A stretch of DNA of 64,000 bases from Rugosimonospora acidiphila (GTDB lineage: Bacteria; Actinomycetota; Actinomycetes; Mycobacteriales; Micromonosporaceae), in contig NZ_BAABJQ010000034.1 of NCBI RefSeq assembly GCF_039543385.1, forward strand, positions 1 to 64,000, written 5' to 3'. A model generated the notes under the pieces. That model ran no database searches. It saw only the letters and a list, made by a program, of their open reading frames with translations, and was not told the origin of the DNA. Shown piece after piece: positions 49,863-58,070 of this stretch. Both the position numbers and the translations under genes were made by a program. The first letter of the stretch is position 1, and each line of letters starts with the position of its first letter.

Positions 49863-50234
49863 ATGGTTGCCGAACAACCACCACAACGCGGCGGCGGAAC
49901 GCCCCGGGCGGATGAGCCGGGCGAGGCCCTGCTGTCGCTCATCCGCGAGCCCTACGTGTCCGAGATCCTGGCCGTCCTCGACGATCAGCCACACAGCCTG
50001 ACCGGCCTGCGCCGGGCCACGGGATCGCCACGCCGGCTGGCCATCGCCGCGCTGCGCGCGCTGGCCGCACATCGGGCGGTCGCCCAGGAGCCGGCCGGCG
50101 GCAGTTGGGACACGATCGACGACGAACGGGTGCGGTTCCGGCTCACCCCCACCGGCCGCAAGCTCATCGAGCACGTGTTCCAGCTCGACTCGTGGTGGTC
50201 CACCTACGCGATGTACCCGCCGTTCTTCGAATGA
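49863..50234 (+). CDS. Winged-helix (HxlR/MarR-like) regulator
   Basis: 123 residues. A helix-turn-helix core (EALLSLIREPYVSEILAVLDDQPHSLTGLRRATG, then RLAIAALRALAAHRAV) is followed by a wing (VRFRLTPTGRKLIEHV) and an aromatic C-terminus. It looks like a small single-domain HxlR-type regulator. ATG at 49863 lies 14 nt after the SDR stop, so it probably regulates that oxidoreductase unit. Confidence 0.8.
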   Translation: MVAEQPPQRGGGTPRADEPGEALLSLIREPYVSEILAVLDDQPHSLTGLRRATGSPRRLAIAALRALAAHRAVAQEPAGGSWDTIDDERVRFRLTPTGRKLIEHVFQLDSWWSTYAMYPPFFE

Positions 50235-50239
50235 ATTCC

Positions 50240-50277
50240 GCCCTGCGAGAGCGGTGACGCCCTGCGAGAGCGGTGAC
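50240..50277. repeat. Perfect 19-bp tandem duplication
   Basis: GCCCTGCGAGAGCGGTGAC occurs twice back to back, 6 nt after the regulator stop. It is probably a recent slippage duplication; no function is evident. Confidence 0.85.
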
Positions 50278-50447
50278 GGCTCACCGGCTCCGGCCGCATC
50301 CCCGGACAAACGTGGGGAGTGCTCGCCCGCGCCACAGATCGGCTCCGGCCGCACTCCCTGAACACAAACTTTCGCGCCCTCGCGGGACCGCCAACCCGCT
50401 GGCGGGCCCCGGGCCGGTCGATCCGACCGCCCGGGGCCGCGCGCCGG

Positions 50448-51941
50448 TCAGCTGGCCAGGCGCTTCACCGGGCGGACCCGCCCGGCGTTGCTACGTGGCA
50501 CAGCGGGGATAATCGCGCGGTCCATCGACCGCTCCGAGCGCCGCTCCGCCCGCCGGCCCATCGGCCGGCCCTGGGCCTCGCCGGCGATGCGCACCGCGGC
50601 GAGGTCCGGGTCCCGGGCCAGCAGGTCGTCGATCGTTTCGCGACGGATCATGACCCGGGTCTGCCCGTCCCGCACGGACACCACCGGCGGCCGCGTCACC
50701 AGGTTGTAGTTCGACGCCATCGAGTGGTGGTACGCGCCGCAGTCGGCGACCGCCAGCAGGTCCCCGGGGTGCAGGTCCCCCGGCAGCGGCACGTCACGGG
50801 CGATCACGTCGCCGGATTCGCCGTGCCGCCCCACGACTGTGGTCGGTCGGTCCGCGACGGTCGGGTACCGGCCGATCAGGGCGGGCGTGTACCGCGCCCC
50901 GTACAGCGCCGGCCGGGGGTTGTCGGACAGCCCGCCGTCGACCGCGACCAGTTGGTGCCCTGCCGTGTCGTGCCTGATGCCCAGCACCCGGTACAGCGCC
51001 ACGCCCGCGCGGGCGACGAGGGCCCGGCCCGGCGTCGCGGTCAGCCGGGGCATCGGGATGCCGAGCCGCTCGCACTCCACCCGCACGACGCCCGGCCAGC
51101 GGGAGGCGAACGCCTCGACCGCGAACCCGTCCTCGCCGTACCGGTACGGCACGGCGAACCCGCCGCCCAGGTTCAGCTCGGACAGCGTGCACCCGAACCG
51201 GTGCGACAGGTCGGCCATCACCGCCAGCATGCGGCGCAGCGCCTGCTCGTAGCCGCCGAAGCGGGCCGCCTGGGAACCCAGGAAGTAGTCCAGGCCGACC
51301 AGCTCCAGGCCCGGCTGCGCGGTCACCCGCCGCACCGCCTCGTCGAGTTCCTCGGTACCGGCGGACAGGCCGAACCGCTCCTCGTCGGGGGCGGCGGGCA
51401 GCCCGGTCGCGCCGGGCATGGCCGGGCCGAGCAGCACCCGCAGCAGCACCTTCTGCCGCCGGCCGCGCCCCTCGGTCGCCAGCCGGGAGATCTCCTGCAG
51501 GGACGTCACCACCACCCGGCCGACGCGGCACTCCGTCGCCGCCCGCAGGTCCACCGGCGTCTTCGCGTCACCGTGCATCGTCAGGCGCTCGGCCGGGAAC
51601 CCGACCCCGCGCGCCACCGCCAACTCGCCCGCCGAGCACACGCTCAGGCCCAGGCCCTCCTCGGCCATCCACCGCACCAGGCGGCCGCTGGTGAAGGCTC
51701 GCGCGGCATAGGACACCGCACCCTCACCGAAGGCGGCGCGGTACTCGCCGCAGCGCCGCCGCACGTCCTTTTCGTCCAATACGTAACACGGGGTGCCATA
51801 CCGCTGGGCGAGGGCGCTCAGCGACACCTCGCCCACGTACAGCTCTGGCCCTACCCGCCGAGCGGTGTAGGGCCACAGATCCGGCTCGAGCCGCTGCGGC
51901 AGCGATGTTCGCAGCGACGGGAGCACATCCACCAAGGTCAC
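50448..51941 (-). CDS. LysA-like (diaminopimelate decarboxylase fold) protein lacking catalytic residues
   Basis: 497 residues with the full type III PLP barrel and beta-sandwich of LysA. The framework is well kept (AEEGLGLSVCSAGELAVA, ELNLGGGFAVPYRYGEDG, VDGGLSDNPRPALYGARY, GESGDVIARD, SMASNYN). Key residues are not. The PLP Lys of YAGKAF is Arg (YAARAF, about 114). The His of the HxHIGSQ loop is lost (DYFLGSQ). The E of EPGR is Thr (TPGR). The catalytic Cys of HCESGD is Gly (RHGESGD). It is unlikely to decarboxylate diaminopimelate. The GTG at 51941 with GGAGG upstream is the best start. A P450 gene follows upstream on the same strand. Confidence 0.88.
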   Translation of the reverse strand: MTLVDVLPSLRTSLPQRLEPDLWPYTARRVGPELYVGEVSLSALAQRYGTPCYVLDEKDVRRRCGEYRAAFGEGAVSYAARAFTSGRLVRWMAEEGLGLSVCSAGELAVARGVGFPAERLTMHGDAKTPVDLRAATECRVGRVVVTSLQEISRLATEGRGRRQKVLLRVLLGPAMPGATGLPAAPDEERFGLSAGTEELDEAVRRVTAQPGLELVGLDYFLGSQAARFGGYEQALRRMLAVMADLSHRFGCTLSELNLGGGFAVPYRYGEDGFAVEAFASRWPGVVRVECERLGIPMPRLTATPGRALVARAGVALYRVLGIRHDTAGHQLVAVDGGLSDNPRPALYGARYTPALIGRYPTVADRPTTVVGRHGESGDVIARDVPLPGDLHPGDLLAVADCGAYHHSMASNYNLVTRPPVVSVRDGQTRVMIRRETIDDLLARDPDLAAVRIAGEAQGRPMGRRAERRSERSMDRAIIPAVPRSNAGRVRPVKRLAS

Positions 51942-52406
51942 GTCTTCCTCCAGACCCGACACTTCCCGGCTTCCGGGCACGCGTGCCCGCGCCGGGCCCC
52001 TTGCGTGTCGGGGCTTTCTGCCATCTCCGGGACTCACGAGACCAATGCTGGAAGCGGTCAGGGCGGTTGCCAAGGTTCACAGACGAAATAACCACGCCCC
52101 ACGCACGGATCATGACGTTTCCCTGACGATGCTTCACGTACGTTCGAAGATGGGTGTTTGCGCTCCACCGGCGGGAGTGCCGCCTCGGACGGTGCCGAAG
52201 GCCCGGCGGGTGCCCCGGTGGGTACCCGGGCGGTCGGCGCACCGGCCGACCGCGAGGTGACCGCCGCCGTGATGGCGGCGACCCAGAGTCTGCCACGCCG
52301 CGGCCGGCCCACCGGGGGTCCATCCCCCGCCCCGGCCGGCCCGGGGGCCGTGGCGGAGGGCCGTGGCGGCCCTGACGGGGAGCCCTTGGACGGGCCCGGA
52401 TCGGGA
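51942..52406. other. 465-nt intergenic region between P450 and LysA-like genes
   Basis: The part near 52040-52150 is A/T-richer and likely holds the promoter of the LysA-like gene. The rest is GC-rich and no reading frame there has a convincing family match or start. Short Gly/Pro-rich frames on the plus strand were judged non-coding. Confidence 0.5.
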
Positions 52407-53798
52407 TCAGCCGCCGGACGCCTGGCCGCCGTCGGTCGCCCGCCGGGCGTTCACCGAGTGGACCGTCATCGGTACGCCGGACCGGGGGCGCAGGGTCACC
52501 AACGGTTGGGGCGACACCGGCGCGTCCGACGCGGGCGTGAAGCGCCAGTGCCGGCACAGCGTGGCCAGGGCCAGCGCCCCCTCCGCCTCGGCGAAGGCGT
52601 TGCCGATGCACTGGCGGGGGCCACCGCCGAACGGGAAGTAGGCGTAGCGCGGCCGGCCGGAGGGCCCTTCGAGCCAGCGCTCCGGCCGGAAGCGCTCCGG
52701 CTCCGGCCACCACCGCGCGTCGCGGTGCATCACCCAGGAACTGAACACGAGCACGGAGCCGGCCCGCAGCCGGTGCCCGCAGACCTCCTGGGCGGTGAGC
52801 AACCGGCGGGCGACCACCCAGGCGGGCGGGTACAGGCGCATCGCCTCGCGGAGCACGGCCGTGGCGTACGGCAGCCGGGGCAGGTCGGCCGCCCCGGGCC
52901 GCCGGCCGGCGAGCACCTCGTCGAGTTCGGCGCGCAGCCGCTCCTGCGCGGGCGGGTGCGTACCCAGCAGGTGCAGGCTCCAGGCCAGCGCGTTGGCGGT
53001 GGTCTCGTGCCCGGCCAGCAGCAGGGTCACCGCCTCGTCCCGGACCTGGCCGTCCGGCATCGCCTCGCCGGTATCCGCGTCCCTGGCCTCGAGTAGCAGC
53101 CCGAGCAGGTCGTTTCCCGACCCGGCGGCGGCCCTGCGGTTGGCGATCAGCTCATGGATCATCGCGTCGAGCGCGCGGCGGTCGGCGTTCCAGCGCCGGG
53201 TGGACGGCAGCGGCAGCAGGTCGAGGTAGCGCATCAGCGGCAGGTTGGCGCCCCGCCGGGCGGTGGCCATGTTGGCGCCCAGCCACTGCTGGATCTGCGC
53301 CACGATGGCGGCATCGAGGTCGATGTCGAAGACGGTGCGCGCGACGATCGCGAGGGTCAGCTCGGTCATGTCGGCATGTACGTCGCGCACCTCGCCGTCG
53401 CGCCACCCCGCGCCGGTGCGCTCGGCGAGGTCGGCGAACACCTCGCAGTACTGCGCGATGCGCGCGTGGTGGAACATCGGCTGGATGAGCCGGCGCTGGC
53501 GACGCCACAGCGGGCCGGCGCTGGTCAGCAGCCCCTGGCCGAGGATGCGCTGCAGCGGCTGGAAGCCGGCGCGGTCCGGGTCCCTGGAGCGGCCCTGTCC
53601 CTTGGCGTAGTCGCGGCCCGTGGCGGTCAGCCCCCGGTGGATGGCGTCCGGGTCGCTGACCAGGTAGAGCCGGCCGGGCACCGGCAGCCGGGCGATCACG
53701 CCGCACTCCCGCCGGGCCCTGGTGAAGAACCCCAACGGGTCGCCTCGCATCTGGCGCAGCGCGGCCAGCCGCCCGCCCTGGACCCGAGGTACCGTCAT
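52407..53798 (-). CDS. Cytochrome P450
   Basis: 463 residues. The I-helix oxygen motif AGHETTANAL (about 265-274), ExxR in LREAMRLYP, the PERF-like segment FRPERWLEG and the heme-binding loop FPFGGGPRQCIG with the thiolate Cys (about 407) are all present. The opening (DPLGFFTRARRECG) and long meander resemble CYP4/CYP102-like bacterial enzymes often acting on fatty acyl or terpenoid substrates. No ferredoxin or reductase gene is adjacent. Confidence 0.95.
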   Translation of the reverse strand: MTVPRVQGGRLAALRQMRGDPLGFFTRARRECGVIARLPVPGRLYLVSDPDAIHRGLTATGRDYAKGQGRSRDPDRAGFQPLQRILGQGLLTSAGPLWRRQRRLIQPMFHHARIAQYCEVFADLAERTGAGWRDGEVRDVHADMTELTLAIVARTVFDIDLDAAIVAQIQQWLGANMATARRGANLPLMRYLDLLPLPSTRRWNADRRALDAMIHELIANRRAAAGSGNDLLGLLLEARDADTGEAMPDGQVRDEAVTLLLAGHETTANALAWSLHLLGTHPPAQERLRAELDEVLAGRRPGAADLPRLPYATAVLREAMRLYPPAWVVARRLLTAQEVCGHRLRAGSVLVFSSWVMHRDARWWPEPERFRPERWLEGPSGRPRYAYFPFGGGPRQCIGNAFAEAEGALALATLCRHWRFTPASDAPVSPQPLVTLRPRSGVPMTVHSVNARRATDGGQASGG

Positions 53799-54225
53799 CC
53801 CCTCATGATGCCGCTACCAGCCGCCTCCGGCCCATCGAGCCGCGCCGAAATCTCCTCGCGCGTCCGCGCGTCCGCGCGACGGGGCGCGTTCGCCGGATCG
53901 ACACCCGTCGGCCCGGCGCGGGTCGATGTCGCGCCACCGGGAGCCGGTACGGTCCGCTGCCGCGGCTGACCTCCTCGCCGAACGTGAACGGCGGGCGCCG
54001 CTTCCTCTGTGGACGGTCGGCGGGATCCGCGCCGTTGATCCGCGCGTCGACTGATAGGCCGGGCTAAATCACCTATGTCCACTCTGGACGTAATTACTGA
54101 CCCGTGGTGAATCAGTTCGGGGAGGTCACCCGGGGTGGGGCATCCCCTCGCGGGGGTGCCGTAATCGCTCGCGTACTGTGCCGAACGCATAAATTCCCAT
54201 ACCCCCGAAATGGACAGCAAAGAGA
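53799..54225. other. 427-nt intergenic region
   Basis: No gene is supported. The right part (54050-54220) is A/T-richer and includes the GTCCA palindrome at 54077-54089 and a palindromic CATCCCCTCGCGGGGGTG near 54140. The promoter of the DUF4190-type gene should lie here. Confidence 0.55.
54077..54089. promoter_or_regulatory. GTCCA-N3-TGGAC palindrome, copy 4
   Basis: GTCCACTCTGGAC, in an A/T-rich context (CTAT before, GTAATTAC after), about 137 nt before the DUF4190-type gene. It shares exact arms with the copies at 13303, 22522 and 25043. Confidence 0.5.
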
Positions 54226-55038
54226 ATGTCGAGCGACCCGCACAACCCGATGCCTGCCGAGCCCGCTCCCCCGGCCGGCTGGGTTCCCCCGCCGGCTCCG
54301 GCCGAACTCGGCACGCCGGGCATGCCCGCACCGGGCATGCCCATTCCCCCGGGCGCACCGTTCCCCCCGGGCGCACCGTTCCCTCCGGGCGCACCCGTCC
54401 CGCCGAACGCACCGTTCCCCCCGGGCGCACCGTTCTCCCCGAACGCGTCGTTCCCCCCTGGCGCGCCCATCCCGCCGGGCATGCCCCTCCCTCCCGCTCC
54501 ACCCCTCGCGCCGGGCATGACGGTGCCGCAGGGCACGAATGGTCTGGCCATCGCGGGTTTCGTCCTCGCCTTCCTCGTGGCGCCGCTCGGCCTCATCCTG
54601 AGCATCGTCGCGATGGTCAAGGTCGGCCGTAGCCGCCAGAAGGGCAAGGGCCTGGCCATCGCGGGCCTGGTCATCTCGTTGGTTCTCACGGGTGTCGGCG
54701 TCTCGAGCACCATCGCGGTCGCTACCAGGGTGAAGACCCTGGTGGACCCCGGGTGCACCGTCGGCAAGTCCGCGATCTTCGACAATCAGGACGCGGTATC
54801 GTCCAGCGACCCGGACACCTTCGAGGCCGGGGTACTGAAGATGGTCGACGGGCTGAACGACGCGGCCAGCCAGGCCAAGGACGACAAGGTGCGAGCCGCG
54901 GACAAGGACCTCGCCGCCGACTACAGCGCCCTGGTCGCCGACGTCAAGGCCGGCAGGGGCCCGACGCAGCAGGAGAAGGACAAGCTGACCGCCGACAGCG
55001 ACACGTTCGACTCGTACTGCTCGGTCTCCACCAAGTGA
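54226..55038 (+). CDS. DUF4190-type membrane protein with Pro-rich N-terminus
   Basis: 270 residues. The first roughly 100 are Pro/Gly/Ala-rich with repeated PFPPGAP-like units. Two transmembrane helices follow (NGLAIAGFVLAFLVAPLGLILSIVA and KGLAIAGLVISLVLTGVGVSS, about 105-165), which is the DUF4190 layout. An extracytoplasmic helical domain with Cys residues (about 175-268) completes the protein. Its function is unknown; relatives are secreted or membrane proteins with a Pro-rich cytoplasmic region. ATG at 54226 after an A/G-rich AAAGAGA. Confidence 0.85.
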   Translation: MSSDPHNPMPAEPAPPAGWVPPPAPAELGTPGMPAPGMPIPPGAPFPPGAPFPPGAPVPPNAPFPPGAPFSPNASFPPGAPIPPGMPLPPAPPLAPGMTVPQGTNGLAIAGFVLAFLVAPLGLILSIVAMVKVGRSRQKGKGLAIAGLVISLVLTGVGVSSTIAVATRVKTLVDPGCTVGKSAIFDNQDAVSSSDPDTFEAGVLKMVDGLNDAASQAKDDKVRAADKDLAADYSALVADVKAGRGPTQQEKDKLTADSDTFDSYCSVSTK

Positions 55039-55061
55039 CCCTACCGAGGCGCTGACCTCGC

Positions 55062-55134
55062 GGACCCGTGCCCGATCGAACGACCGGGCACGGGTCCACC
55101 AAACGGCACCCGCCACCCGGCGCGGGTGCCGTTT
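55062..55134 (+). terminator. Two tandem perfect hairpins after the DUF4190-type gene
   Basis: Hairpin one: GGACCCGTGCCCG (55062-55074) pairs with 55085-55097. Hairpin two: AAACGGCACCCGC (55101-55113) pairs with 55122-55134 and ends in TTT. Both stems are 13 bp without mismatch. The double structure should be a strong stop. Confidence 0.8.
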
Positions 55135-55202
55135 CCCTAGTGGACATGTATATGCATGCTCGCACCGGTGACGCATTCAACCCGCGCGAATAACGTCCGC
55201 CC

Positions 55203-56759
55203 ATGCCTGGATGTGACTTCACCCGCCGAGACTTCCTGCGCTGGACGGCCTACGCGACCGCCGCCGCCGCGCCGTTGACGATGCTCGACCCCGGCCGCGC
55301 CAACGCCAGCACCGGGTCCGGCACGACCGACGTGACCGCGGTAAACCTGGAACTGGTCACGCTCGCCGAGGACCACGCGGTCATCACCTGGTACACGGGC
55401 CAGACCGGCACCGATGACGGGCTGGGCCGGATGATCCCCGCCCCGGCCGACGGCGAGGTGCGCTACGGCACCCACCCGTCGAAGCTGAACAAGGTCGCCC
55501 ACGGGATCTCGAACCACACGCCCTACCACTACGTGGAGCTGGACCATCTCGAGCCCGGTCAGACCTATTACTATCAGGCCTGGTCCAACGGTAAGACCGC
55601 CGCCGCCACGCCGTTCACTCTCATCACCGGCAACGCGGTCGGCACCTCGACCTACGGGCTCGACACCGGCGGCGGCCCCTACTCCTTCACCACCCCGCAG
55701 CCGCCGCGTGGCAGCTACCTGTTCTCCGTGGTGCTGTGCAACGACCTGCACATGGGCGAGACCCAGGCCGGGCTGGTCGGCGGACAGCCGCAGTACATCG
55801 GCATCTCCCAGGTGCCGGGCCTGCCGCCGTACCCCGAGGTCATGCTCGAATCGCTGGTGCGGGACGTCGCCCGGTTCGACCCGACCTACCTACTGGCCGC
55901 GGGTGACATCTCGGCGGAGGCCGTACCGACCGACCTGAGCCGCGCCGGTCAGCTGCTCAACGGCTTCGGCAAGTACCGCGACGACTACTTCGTCGCCCGT
56001 GGCAACCACGACCGCGCGCACATCGGGGACGCGTACGCCTCCTGCCGCGTCGGGCAGTGGCAGGGCAACGACTGCTTCCACGACGCCTACTTCCCGGGCA
56101 ACGAGCTGACCTACTTCTCCCGGGACCTGTCCGGCCTGCACGTCATCGGGCTGGACACCTACGACAAGGCCGGTGGCGGCGGGGACGCGGGCGGCATGTC
56201 ACCGACCCAGCTGGACTGGTTCCGGGCCGATCTCAAGGCGCACCGGGAGCAGCCGACGCTGGTGTTCGGCCACCACCCGCTGATGGTGGAGCAGTCGGCC
56301 TTCCCGGCCAGCTCGGGCAATGCCCTGGACGCCACCCAGGCCGCGTCGGTCCTCGACTGGTACTCGCAGACTCCCGGGGTGTTCCTGCACCACGCCGGCC
56401 ACACCCACCGCAACCACCGCTCGGTCAGCCCGACCGCGCCGCGCGTCACGCACCAGGAGGTCGCGGCGGCCAAGGAGTACCCGGGCGGCTTCTCGATCCT
56501 GCGCCTGCACACGGAGGGCTACGCGCTGAACTTCTACAAGTCGCGCAGCGACCTGGCGCGCGAGTGGAGCGAGCGCAGCCGCCAGGAGATCCTGGGCTTC
56601 TGGCCGCAGTTCGCCTTCGGCAACACGGTGGCCGACCGCAACAGCGTCGCACGGGTGGACCTGACCGGCCTGAAGCGCCCGCAGCACGACAAGCCCGGAC
56701 ACAACAACGGGAACAACGGCAACGGGCACCACCACGGGGACGGCAACGCGCAACACTGA
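55203..56759 (+). CDS. Tat-exported metallophosphoesterase (purple acid phosphatase-like)
   Basis: 518 residues. A twin-arginine signal (FTRRDFLRWT, about 6-15) precedes a fibronectin-like N-domain (about 45-165). The dimetal phosphoesterase domain has LCNDLHMGE, AAGDIS, RGNHDR, FGHHPLM and GHTHRNH, which supply the metal ligands. It hydrolyses phosphate esters outside the cell. The C-terminal 30 residues are rich in Asn, Gly and His and could bind metal. The ATG at 55203 places the twin-arginine motif at the correct distance from the N-terminus. Confidence 0.93.
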   Translation: MPGCDFTRRDFLRWTAYATAAAAPLTMLDPGRANASTGSGTTDVTAVNLELVTLAEDHAVITWYTGQTGTDDGLGRMIPAPADGEVRYGTHPSKLNKVAHGISNHTPYHYVELDHLEPGQTYYYQAWSNGKTAAATPFTLITGNAVGTSTYGLDTGGGPYSFTTPQPPRGSYLFSVVLCNDLHMGETQAGLVGGQPQYIGISQVPGLPPYPEVMLESLVRDVARFDPTYLLAAGDISAEAVPTDLSRAGQLLNGFGKYRDDYFVARGNHDRAHIGDAYASCRVGQWQGNDCFHDAYFPGNELTYFSRDLSGLHVIGLDTYDKAGGGGDAGGMSPTQLDWFRADLKAHREQPTLVFGHHPLMVEQSAFPASSGNALDATQAASVLDWYSQTPGVFLHHAGHTHRNHRSVSPTAPRVTHQEVAAAKEYPGGFSILRLHTEGYALNFYKSRSDLAREWSERSRQEILGFWPQFAFGNTVADRNSVARVDLTGLKRPQHDKPGHNNGNNGNGHHHGDGNAQH

Positions 56760-56772
56760 CCTGACTCGACGC

Positions 56773-56806
56773 GTCCCGGCCGGGCCGCACCACCTCCGGC
56801 CGGGAC
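56773..56806 (+). terminator. Perfect 11-bp hairpin after the phosphoesterase gene
   Basis: GTCCCGGCCGG (56773-56783) pairs with 56796-56806 across a 12-nt loop, 13 nt after the stop codon. Confidence 0.65.
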
Positions 56807-56832
56807 CACCGCCGCCCCCGGACCGGGCCGCG

Positions 56833-56917
56833 CAGACCGGGCCACCGCCCGCACTGGGCCACCGCTCAGACCGGGCCATCGCTCAGACCGGGCCATCGCT
56901 CAGACCGGGCCATCGCC
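56833..56917. repeat. 17-bp tandem repeat, 5 units, upstream of the DyP-encapsulin operon
   Basis: Period-17 units of CAGACCGGGCCATCGCT; the three right-hand copies are nearly exact and the two left-hand copies are degenerate. The array ends 85 nt before the DyP start, in the region expected to hold its promoter. Confidence 0.85.
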
Positions 56918-57002
56918 CGCATCGTGGCCTGCGACACCGGTCCCTCCCGTGCGCCAGTGGATGTGGCAAGCTTGCCGGGCAGCGTCAGGGAGGGTACGAG
57001 CG

Positions 57003-58070
57003 ATGACAGAACCGGCACGGCCGGTCCCGGGGGGCGTGCCGCAGGCCGTGCTGGCGCCGCTGACCTCCGCCGCGATTTTCCTGGTGGTGACCGTCCGGCC
57101 GGGTGGCGAGGAGGCGGTCCGGGACCTACTGTCCGAGGTGAGCGGATTGCGGCGCTCGGTCGGGTTCCGCGCCGCCGAGGGTGAGCTGTCCTGCGTCGTG
57201 GGCATCGGCTCGGCGCTCTGGGACCGGCTGTTCGACGGGCCACGCCCGGCCGGACTGCACCCGTTCCGGGAGCTTCGCGGCGACCGGCACACGGCCGTAT
57301 CCACCCCCGGTGACCTGCTGTTCCACCTGCGCTCCAGCCGGCTGGACCTGTGCTTCGAGCTGGCCGCCCTGATCGCGTCCCGGCTGGGCGACGCGGCCAC
57401 CGTGGTGGACGAGGTGCACGGGTTCCGCTACTTCGACCAGCGCGACCTACTCGGGTTCGTGGACGGCACGGAGAACCCGACCGGGTCGGCCGCGTACGAC
57501 GCCGTCACCGTGGGCGACGAGGATCCCGACTTCGCCGGCGCCAGCTACGTCATCGTGCAGAAGTACCTGCACGACCTGGCGGCCTGGGACGCGCTGCCGG
57601 TCGAGGCGCAGGAGCGGGTCGTCGGGCGCAGCAAGCTGTCCGACATCGAGATGCCCGACGCCGTGAAGCCCGACAACTCCCATGTGGCGGTGAACACCAT
57701 CACCGATCCGGACGGGACGAAGCGGGAGATTCTGCGCGACAACATGCCGTTCGGCAGCGTGGGGCGGGCAGAGTTCGGCACCTACTTCATCGGGTACTCG
57801 GCCACCCCCGAGGTCACCGAGCGGATGCTGGAGCGGATGTTCCTGGGCGAGCCGCGCGGCAACACCGACCGCATCCTCGACTTCTCCACCGCCGTGACCG
57901 GCACCCTGTTCTTCGTGCCGACCGGGGATTTCCTCGACGACCCGCCGGCGGCCGCCCCGGCCCCGCCCGAGGAGCCGGCCCCGGTACCGGCACAGCGAAC
58001 GGTCGCCGACGGCTCCCTCGGCATCGGCGACCTGAAGGCCCGCAACCTGGAAGGACGTACCCCCCGATGA
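57003..58070 (+). CDS. DyP-type peroxidase, encapsulin cargo
   Basis: 355 residues. The ferredoxin-like heme-peroxidase fold shows the distal motif FVDGTENP (the family's GxxDG equivalent, about 155), proximal His in DNSHVAVN (about 222) and the distal Arg in LRDNMPFG. After a Pro/Ala linker the C-terminus ends with DGSLGIGDLKARN, the targeting peptide that docks cargo inside encapsulin shells. It oxidises dyes and phenolic compounds with peroxide at low pH. It overlaps the encapsulin start by 4 nt (ATGA). ATG at 57003. Confidence 0.96.
   Translation: MTEPARPVPGGVPQAVLAPLTSAAIFLVVTVRPGGEEAVRDLLSEVSGLRRSVGFRAAEGELSCVVGIGSALWDRLFDGPRPAGLHPFRELRGDRHTAVSTPGDLLFHLRSSRLDLCFELAALIASRLGDAATVVDEVHGFRYFDQRDLLGFVDGTENPTGSAAYDAVTVGDEDPDFAGASYVIVQKYLHDLAAWDALPVEAQERVVGRSKLSDIEMPDAVKPDNSHVAVNTITDPDGTKREILRDNMPFGSVGRAEFGTYFIGYSATPEVTERMLERMFLGEPRGNTDRILDFSTAVTGTLFFVPTGDFLDDPPAAAPAPPEEPAPVPAQRTVADGSLGIGDLKARNLEGRTPR

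Noticed and set aside
52058..52312. Minus-strand open frame upstream of the LysA-like gene
   Set aside because: Composition is Pro/Ala/Arg-rich with no recognisable family, and no ribosome site precedes the start.
53795..54502. Minus-strand frame with many RPGGTVRPG-like repeats
   Set aside because: It is the antisense reading of the Pro-rich repeats of the DUF4190-type gene.
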